A stretch of 64,000 nt of DNA from Scleromitrula shiraiana. Taxonomy: Eukaryota; Ascomycota; Leotiomycetes; Helotiales; Sclerotiniaceae. The stretch lies in NCBI GenBank assembly GCA_028455995.1, contig JABELC010000001.1:3274501-3338500 (forward strand), written 5' to 3'. Made by a program: the position numbers and the translations under genes. The notes beneath the pieces were generated by a model that saw nothing but the letters and a program-made list of their open reading frames with translations, searched no databases and was not told the DNA's origin. This document shows, piece by piece, positions 57,595 to 64,000 of this stretch. Positions within the stretch are counted from its first letter, which is position 1, and each line of letters begins with the position of its first letter.

Positions 57595-58010
57595 ATGACC
57601 GTCGTCGAATCAGTCAAGTCCGTAATTGGGCCCTCAACCTCCCCATCTACCTGTACGACTCTCCCAAATTATCTTATCCAATTGCCTTCACTAATTTCTC
57701 AAAATCAACAGCCGCAACAAGAGAACAAATGAGTGAAGCAAAATTACCACTTGCGTATCGGGATAGCTGTGCTGGACTCTTAATTCCGTTGAATAGATGT
57801 CGATATGAAGAATATTATTTACCTTGGAAGTGCGAGGTATGTATATATTGCGCGGGAGGATACAATGAGAGGCATGGACGGAAGCTGATGAGGGATTGAT
57901 TCTAGAATGAGAGACATTCCTACGAGAAGTGCCAATACGAAGAGTTTAAGAAGAGAGTTGCAAAGATGAATGAGTTGAGAGAGGCAAAGGGTGGTGCGAG
58001 GAGCAATTGA
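57595..58010 (+). CDS. NDUFB7: NADH:ubiquinone oxidoreductase subunit NDUFB7 (B18)
   Basis: Three exons (57595-57652, 57712-57836, 57906-58010; introns 59 and 69 bp) encode 95 aa. No exon is long enough to stand out as an open frame. The twin CX9C motif is exact: C-AGLLIPLNR-C and C-ENERHSYEK-C, inside CRYEEYYLPWKC, strongly conserved in NDUFB7. The subunit sits on the intermembrane-space side of mitochondrial complex I and is imported through the Mia40 disulfide relay. It is an accessory subunit needed for assembly. Slightly shorter than metazoan homologues (about 120-137 aa). The N-terminal Met is the first in a good context and the frame is intact across both junctions. Confidence 0.93.
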
Positions 58011-58381
58011 GGTGGATGAATTGGGAGGGATAGAAGATTGGGGTTGTGGATGTGTACATATGAAAGGCATGGGAATCGAATACAATGGTTATGTGAGATC
58101 TATACAACAGTGAGGTACTGGATAGTGTTTTGGTGTCATGGTTGCACCCCGCAGATGCATACGAATGCGACCGTTCGGTCTAGCCAGTGCGAGTGCTTTG
58201 CTAAGATATTCCAAAAGCTATGATGATCAGCTTCTGTGAGCAACGAGGATCGGTACGTTTCACACGGATGAGACTTCGCTACAATCTAAGACGGTACCGG
58301 TTACTCGAGAGAACGGATAGAATTCATTTAAGTAGCTGAAACAATTCATCACTGCGCCCAAACTTATCCCACAAAAACTTA
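58011..58381. other. Convergent 3' intergenic region
   Basis: 3' flanks of NDUFB7 and the racemase-family gene; nothing else seen. Confidence 0.6.
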
Positions 58382-59176
58382 TCACTTCTTTCGACCAGTC
58401 ATTGCTCTCAAATGGCCTTCCAAATATATTATTCCAGCCTTGACACCATCAACAATATACACTTTTTCAGCTTCATCCACGCCTAATGTTTCTTCGAGTG
58501 CTTCTTGGACCATCTCATCCATTCCAGCCATACCTGCACAACCCAAACAGATAACAGGACAGTCCTTTGAGCGAATTAACCTGTTGACTGCTTCCTTCAT
58601 CTTTGTTCTCACAAGCTCCGGTTCCACACTATGCAATTCGCCTGCAGTAAGACCAGTTGTTTCCACTCCCTTAAACCTCTTGCATTCATTTCCACTCACC
58701 CCTAAGAACTCCTCCACACCCTTACTCAGAGCCATCTCCCAATACTTACCTGTGCTAACAATTCCAAATCCCTCCAGTCCCTTATCACCATCTCTCAATT
58801 TTCTCTCTTTCCCCTGTGACAATAAACCCAAAGCCATCATAACACTAGCCTCAAAGATTCCCATCACGTGAACATCTGGACGAACTCTCCGTTTGATCTC
58901 AGTCACGAGAGGATGTACACTATAACAAGCTACCAGAAAAGCGTCATAAGAATCGAGGTTTGGAGCAAGACTCTTCATGACAACTTTGGTTGAGAGAAGT
59001 GCGTCATCTTCGTTGTTTATAGATGCTGGACTTTCGCTTGGTGCGGTGTAGAATTCTACCTTGATAGATGGATGGAGATCAATATTGGAAAGGAGAGCGA
59101 CTAGACCTTGGGTCATAGACTTGGAGGAGTTGGGATTTATAATGAGTATGGTTTTTGTGGGCGGGGTGGTTGACAT
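58382..59176 (-). CDS. Asp/Glu/hydantoin racemase family protein (DCG1-like)
   Basis: Intronless, 264 aa from ATG 59176. An upstream in-frame Met at 59299 would add 41 hydrophobic residues that are not family-like, so the shorter start is chosen. The N terminus ILIINPNSSKSMTQGL is the family's ligand-binding NPN motif. Two catalytic cysteines are expected in this fold and seen in LVACYSVHPL and ICLGCAGM. The middle part GIVSTGKYWEMALSKGV is the usual conserved patch. Yeast Dcg1 is linked to nitrogen catabolite-regulated allantoin metabolism. Bacterial relatives racemise hydantoins. The exact substrate in filamentous fungi is unsettled. Divergently transcribed from arp2, 325 bp apart. Confidence 0.92.
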   Translation of the reverse strand: MSTTPPTKTILIINPNSSKSMTQGLVALLSNIDLHPSIKVEFYTAPSESPASINNEDDALLSTKVVMKSLAPNLDSYDAFLVACYSVHPLVTEIKRRVRPDVHVMGIFEASVMMALGLLSQGKERKLRDGDKGLEGFGIVSTGKYWEMALSKGVEEFLGVSGNECKRFKGVETTGLTAGELHSVEPELVRTKMKEAVNRLIRSKDCPVICLGCAGMAGMDEMVQEALEETLGVDEAEKVYIVDGVKAGIIYLEGHLRAMTGRKK

Positions 59177-59501
59177 GATGACTGGTATTGGGTTGTATTG
59201 AGTTGAGAGATTTGTAGATTTTTGTGAGCAGCAAATAGATATCAGAAAAAGAAGACAGAGCGGTAGAAATTGAGAGAACTTATGTATTTCTAAATACACC
59301 TCAAATAGGAAACTTCACCCCTCTCACGAGACCACATCGTAACCTTCAGCCTTGTTGAGCGAGGCGGCGGGGAAGCTTCAGAAGCCAAGCCTCGTTACGG
59401 TTACCCATTCAAACCAAATCCACATCGTCGTCAGAAGCAGCCCCCCGCCAGCTACACCACAACTCCATTCAATCCATACCTAACTTCTACAATCTGCAAT
59501 T
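59177..59501. promoter_or_regulatory. Divergent promoter region between the DCG1-like gene and arp2
   Basis: A 325-bp head-to-head spacer with a CG-richer block at 59359-59400 (GAGGCGGCGGGG and an imperfect AAGCCTCG repeat: AGCCTTG..AGCCTCG). Must hold both promoters. Individual sites cannot be assigned. Confidence 0.5.
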
Positions 59502-60857
59502 ATGGCAGAACCACCAATAGGTAATTAATAACTAATTCCGACTCATTTCATACAGCTATACTTACAAAAACCATCTAGTTCTCGACGGAGGAACTGGTTT
59601 CCTCAAGGTCGGATACGCAGCTCAGGTATGTGGCATTTCCAGTTCCTATCACGGCCAGTATATAACACGAAATTGACATAACTATCTCGCCTTTTAGAAC
59701 TTTCCCGAATTTCAATACCCTTCTATAGTCGGCCGACCTATTTTACGATCGGAAGAAAAAGGAGATGATGGAATGGTTATTAAGGATATTATGTGTGGTG
59801 ATGAAGCTGCTGCTGCGCGAACCATGCTTCAAGTATCATATCCTATGGAGAATGGTATTGTGAAGAAGTGGGACGATATGCAACATCTTTGGGATTATAC
59901 ATTTTATGAGAAAATGAAGGTTGACCCTACTGGTAGGAAGATCTTATTGACGGAACCTCCTATGAATCCTTTGAGAAATAGGGAACAGATGTGTGAGGTT
60001 ATGTTTGAGAGATATCAATTTGGTGGTGTTTATGTTGCTATTCAAGCTGTATTGGCTTTATATGCTCAAGGTATTTACAATAATCTGGTAGTTGGTGGAG
60101 GAATTATTTACTGATGAGAAATCTAGGTCTCAGTTCAGGAGTTGTTGTCGATTCTGGTGATGGAGTTACGCATATTGTCCCAGTTTACGAATCCGTCGTT
60201 CTTAATCATCTTACTCGTCGTCTTGATGTCGCTGGTAGAGATGTAACACGAAATCTGATCGCCCTTCTATTGCGTCGCGGATATGCTTTAAACAGAACTG
60301 CCGATTTTGAAACTGTTAGACAAATTAAGGAGAAGCTTTGTTACGTATCATACGATTTGGAACTTGATCAACGATTAAGTGAGGATACAACTGTTTTGGT
60401 AGAAAGCTATACTCTACCTGATGGACGTGTAATTCGTGTTGGTAGCGAAAGATTTGAAGCTCCCGAATGTTTATTCCAACCTCATTTAGTCGATGTCGAA
60501 CAACCCGGTATTGCCGAATTCCTCTTCAACACTATTCAAGCTGCAGATGTTGATGTTCGATCCTCTCTTTTCAAAGCTATTGTTCTTTCGGGTGGTTCAT
60601 CTATGTATCCCGGATTACCATCAAGACTTGAGAAGGAATTGAAACAATTATGGTTAACGAAAGTTCTTGGAGGAAATCCCGAACGTCTAAACAAGTTTAA
60701 GGTTAGAATTGAAGATCCTCCCAGGAGGAGACATATGGTTTTCTTGGGTGGTGCTGTTTTGGCAAATATCATGGCGGATAAGGAAAATATGTGGATTACG
60801 AAACAGGAATGGGAGGAGCAAGGTTCGAGAGTGCTGGAGAAATTGGGACCTAGATAG
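59502..60857 (+). CDS. arp2: Actin-related protein 2 (Arp2/3 complex subunit)
   Basis: Four exons (59502-59520, 59579-59625, 59698-60070, 60127-60857) encode 389 aa, the normal ARP2 length. The nucleotide pocket is intact: VLDGGTGFLKVGYA (actin phosphate 1), VVVDSGDGVTHIVPVY (phosphate 2) and IVLSGGSSMYPGL (adenosine). ARP2-specific features are FPEFQYPSIVGRPILR, ILLTEPPMNPLRNREQM and the C-terminal MVFLGGAVLANIMADKENMW with KQEWEEQGSRVL. With Arp3 and ARPC1-5 it nucleates branched actin filaments at endocytic patches. The 19-bp first exon MAEPPI is typical of fungal arp2 genes. Single clean gene, no oddity. Confidence 0.97.
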
Positions 60858-61778
60858 AAGAGAAAAGGGGATGTGGGGTAGAGAGGAGAGGAGTTTCTGG
60901 TGGATTAAATGATGAATAAATAGCGTGCATTATTTCTGAAAGATTGTCTTATTTGATTCTGGTTTTCCGTATTCATTTCTTACCATGAATTCAGCGGCCA
61001 AGGGTCGGAAATCCTCGTTCTAGTCCTATATGTTTGGATTGTTCTATATTTAGTATAACAACCTGATCAATTAGTTCTAGTAGTTTAGAGAGATACAGGT
61101 TAATCGTTCTGTCAACTAGAACAATATAGCCTATTAGTTCCGATCTCTTTAGATATCTCTTTTATTACTCTATATTGAGCTGGACAAGCTAGCCTACCCG
61201 TTCGAACATCTCCAGATATATACCTCTCCTACTGTCCTTCCCTAACTCAACTAAACCCCCCCTACCCATCCCAATATCCTCAGATATCTACCTCCCCCTC
61301 TCCTCTCCCCGAGTATTAGCCGAACATCACGATCCCCTATTCACTTTATTCACCAAAATACAAATCACACCACAACACAATTCTAATTGCGCAGCAAGGC
61401 TGAGCGAAGTACTCAGAAAGAGTCTGAAATCAACATTGATATTTTCCTACTTGTCTAATACCCTACATTCGAAATACATCCTCCAACGACATTATGCAAA
61501 TCATCCTTCATCGTGCGCGTTTCGTTACATAAGAGAGAGTTTTTCTTTTGTGCTTTTTCTGGTTTTTGGGAAAGGAAAGATAATCAACGAGGAACAGTTC
61601 CAATCAAAGAAATTAACAGTTCATCTTCTTAAGGAAGATATCAATGAGCGTCCATGTTTCCTGCTTTGTACCATTGTGCATCATGCTTGCTTTGTGTCCA
61701 TGCTGTTCTGCTTCCTTCCTTGCGTCCACTGGTTTGGGATCCGGGCTTCTAGCCGTTGTGTTGTTGGTTGCCAGAGGT
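60858..61778. other. Intergenic region with degenerate tandem repeat
   Basis: 3' flank of arp2, a degenerate repeat array at 61020-61215 (listed separately), a C-rich stretch near 61250-61310, and the 3' flank of the next minus-strand gene. No other gene supported. Confidence 0.5.
61020..61215. repeat. Degenerate tandem repeat, about 55-60 bp unit
   Basis: Three to four related copies share the order CTATAT-T..AGTATAACAACCTGAT / AACTAGAACAATATAGCC / GCTGGACAAGCTAGCC, then a(tt)AGTTC..GA..TCT..AGATAT(A/C). Identity is low, so the array is old. Confidence 0.45.
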
Positions 61779-62225
61779 TCTAGCTCTCCATTTCTCGCAA
61801 CGTTCGCGTTGCGCTGGGTCCAATCTGGCCATCTCCTTATCCCAGTTTCTGAGAATATCAGGGTGTGGTCCAGGCGAACCACTGCGATCCACCTGTTCGT
61901 ACTTGCTCCGCACCTTATCTAGGGCATTTTTTTCGTCAATTTGCTCCTGAGAAATAGGAACTTGCTGGGCGCCTAAAAGCCTGCTTTGTTGCACCTGTTT
62001 CCAAATTCCAAGTTCCAAGTTTAATGCGTCGGTATTTCTTCCTACTTCTTGCGCCTGCCTCACTAGGTTCTCGAGTTTACGGATCGATTCAGCAACTGTA
62101 GCATTGTCGGAGCTGCGTGCTGTGGTCTTTACAGTTTCCCATGCCTTCGCCAATAGTTCTTCGATTGGCAGACCATAGAAGTCGAATGGTCCTTCATAAT
62201 ATCCAGCTACAGCGTTTCCACTCAT
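61749..62225 (-). CDS. Uncharacterised helical protein
   Basis: 158 aa from ATG 62225 (MSGNAVAGYYEGPFDFYG). An upstream in-frame Met at 62363 would add 46 residues with hydrophobic patches that look non-coding. The remainder is predicted mostly helical and charged: LPIEELLAKAWETVKTTA, ESIRKLENLVRQAQEVGRNT, QIDEKNALDKVRSKYEQV and WDKEMARLDPAQRERCEKWR. No family recognised; composition and absence of stops argue for a real gene. Possible upstream 5' exons were not excluded. Confidence 0.6.
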   Translation of the reverse strand: MSGNAVAGYYEGPFDFYGLPIEELLAKAWETVKTTARSSDNATVAESIRKLENLVRQAQEVGRNTDALNLELGIWKQVQQSRLLGAQQVPISQEQIDEKNALDKVRSKYEQVDRSGSPGPHPDILRNWDKEMARLDPAQRERCEKWRARTSGNQQHNG

Positions 62226-63825
62226 GGTGACGGCGAAAAGGTTTTCGCGTTGGTAGAGATTTTTTGGGAGAAGTAGCGAGTAATGATGAAGATCCAGGAA
62301 TCTAAAAATAACATAAGCCCAACTCAAAGCGACAATGCATCGACAAGAGGAATGAAAGCGCACCAGCGTGTAGTGAGGTATGTATGAAGAGATATCTATG
62401 AAGATATGAAGATGTTTCGATATTGTTCAGTGTATGTTGGGCACGGTGGTTGCGAAATGTTCGATGTATGTGAATGCGAAATATGGTTGATGGATTTCGA
62501 TTCTCGATGTGTTTGGTTTTGGCAGAGAAAGGGGGAATGGCGAGATATTTAAGCACTTTCTGGGCTCTCCGCTCGGGGCCATGACTGTGTGTATTTGTGC
62601 GTGAATCATTGGGAAATGTCGTGTTGTGCTGTGAATACTTGGGAGAATGTCGTATTGTGCTGTGAATCATTTCCTCTATGCGTTGATAAATATGGGAGGA
62701 GACTCATCTGATATTTCTTCTAAATATCCATAATCGCTTAGCTTTATGTTAAGATATGAGCTGAGTCGTCTGATGTGTTTTCTGGATGTCGACAACTGTG
62801 CATCTTCATCTGAATATATGGGTTAAAAACCTTCTAATATTTACTTAGAGTTAGATATTAAGCCGATGTTTTGTAGAAGAATCAAAGTAAATATTCGTCT
62901 TATATTTGAATAGGATGATAATATTTAAGTTGGCTAGAGCTATTTACCCTGAAAAATTAGTTAATAGTCATCTAATGTCTACTTTGAAAAAAAAGATGTT
63001 AATATAAGTTACAGGTCTGATTAGTCAGCAAATGGCGGCTCTTATAGCCCTTTCCGAGTCCGTCACCTAGTTTTAGATCAACAACTTCCGAGTCAACAAT
63101 ACAACTACAATTACCCCAACTGGATTCTGTCTTTTCTAACTTCAAGTTACTAGTAGCCATGCGATATTCTTCTGAAAACACGAGCTAATAACTAATTAAT
63201 TTCTATTCCCAAACCAGCTACTAGATCACGCTCTATTTGACTCAAAATATAAGCTAATAGTCGGCTAATCATCGTTCCCTGTCAAGCTACTAGTAGAGAA
63301 TAATGCTTTATCTAATCTACTACTAACTTGAAGTATGTAAGTATAATCAACTAGTGATTAAATATACTGATATCCAACTTGAATTGGAATACTAGTACAT
63401 GGAAGAATAGTTATTTGATCATACTCATTTTAGAGCTACTAGTACTACTAGTAGCCTGAGTAGATAATAAGACTAATTTGCCTGATGATATAAGCGAGTA
63501 GTCTTTTACAGTCCACGTTTATATTAGGCGAGCCTGCCAGTGAGAGTAGATGAATTGAGAAGATTTAGATATTTTATCCTCTATTATCTTAAAACATGAT
63601 CTAATAGATTCTTAGCGATAATCTCGAGACGAGATAATTTGTCTATATCATCTTAAGAGATGAAATAATAGACATCTGATTTGTATTTTCCAGTTACTAG
63701 ACAATGAGCTAGAAATTGAGCACTAGGAAATTAGATAGTTATTACGTAAGATTGAGTTACTAGCTTCATTCATTCATCCTAAGATATACCCCAACGCCAC
63801 AAATATGACAAAAAAGACCTAATCA
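62226..63825. other. Gene-free AT-rich region rich in CTAGTAG/CTAATAG motifs
   Basis: Bases 62700-63500 contain many imperfect copies of AAGCTAATAGTC, GAGCTACTAGTA and ATCTAATGTCT, spaced about 50-90 bases, as in the 61.0-61.2 kb array. Reads like a heavily mutated satellite or old transposon remnant. No gene seen. Confidence 0.45.
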
Positions 63826-64000
63826 TCAATCAACTCTTCTAACCCTCCCCCAAACCTCATCAGCATCCTTCTTCCCCTTTGTCTCCGGTACCCTGAAGGC
63901 AACAAAGATCCCACTAAGCAACGCCAACGCCGTAAAGATAAAGTAAACCCAGCCAACCCCTCCAAACTCCCTATTCAACTTCGTATTAATGATTGGGAAG
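63826..64000 (-). CDS. MFS transporter, C-terminal end (cut by window edge)
   Basis: Minus-strand frame open to the window end; the last 57 codons and stop are inside. It shows a final membrane helix (GWVYFIFTALALLSGIFVAF) followed by the family tail VPETKGKKDADEVWGRVRR, the VPETKG motif common to fungal major-facilitator sugar or carboxylate transporters. Substrate and the rest of the protein lie outside the window. Confidence 0.8.
   Translation of the reverse strand, partial: FPIINTKLNREFGGVGWVYFIFTALALLSGIFVAFRVPETKGKKDADEVWGRVRRVD

Noticed and set aside
59177..59299. N-terminal extension of the racemase-family protein with a membrane segment
   Set aside because: The family begins directly at the ILIINPNSS motif; the extension is low-complexity and reaches into the arp2 spacer.

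Overview
The window is nuclear DNA from a filamentous ascomycete (Pezizomycotina). It is AT-rich, most genes carry 45-140 bp introns with GT..CTAAC/CTGAC..AG signals, and it encodes a class II hydrophobin, a GT71 mannosyltransferase, a 2EXR-domain protein, ARP2 and complex I NDUFB7. A Leotiomycete (Botrytis/Sclerotinia-like) host is my guess from overall style and is not proven. Exon coordinates were worked out by hand from splice signals and reading-frame continuity. In the spliced models listed the coding lengths sum to a multiple of three.

Layout. 1-1.8 kb is simple repeat. 1.8-7.05 kb is a nine-exon ABCC transporter. 7-10.5 kb is microsatellite-rich and almost gene-free. 10.5-15.8 kb holds three small secreted proteins: a histidine-phosphatase-like protein, a class II hydrophobin, and a tandem-repeat precursor with Kex2-type KR sites that looks like a fungal RiPP or kexin-processed peptide gene. 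17.7-41 kb is an accessory-looking island. It has a macro-like/collagen-like/zinc-knuckle fusion protein, an OTU-protease-like gene, two BTB paralogues with CCCH+knuckle zinc modules, a Gln/Pro-rich protein, an SDR and a PC-esterase-like protein. Between them lie at least four decayed genes, two of which were each hit by a copy of the same small transposon-like element (about 150-170 bp, TGTCACA ends, 5-bp target duplication). 42-64 kb is mostly core-type genome: sugar transporter, MNN2-type mannosyltransferase, POT peptide transporter, BRCT protein, 2EXR protein, NDUFB7, a hydantoin/Asp-Glu racemase-family protein divergent from ARP2, an unknown protein, and the 3' end of an MFS transporter.

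How the genes relate. I see no classical biosynthetic cluster. The best candidate for something undescribed is the Kex2-repeat precursor at 15.3-15.8 kb, followed by the macro-like fusion gene, which only becomes one reading frame after two short introns are removed. The island's mix of ADP-ribose-type, ubiquitin-type (OTU), BTB and zinc-knuckle domains beside decaying genes suggests fast-evolving lineage-specific content. A shared pathway is not shown.
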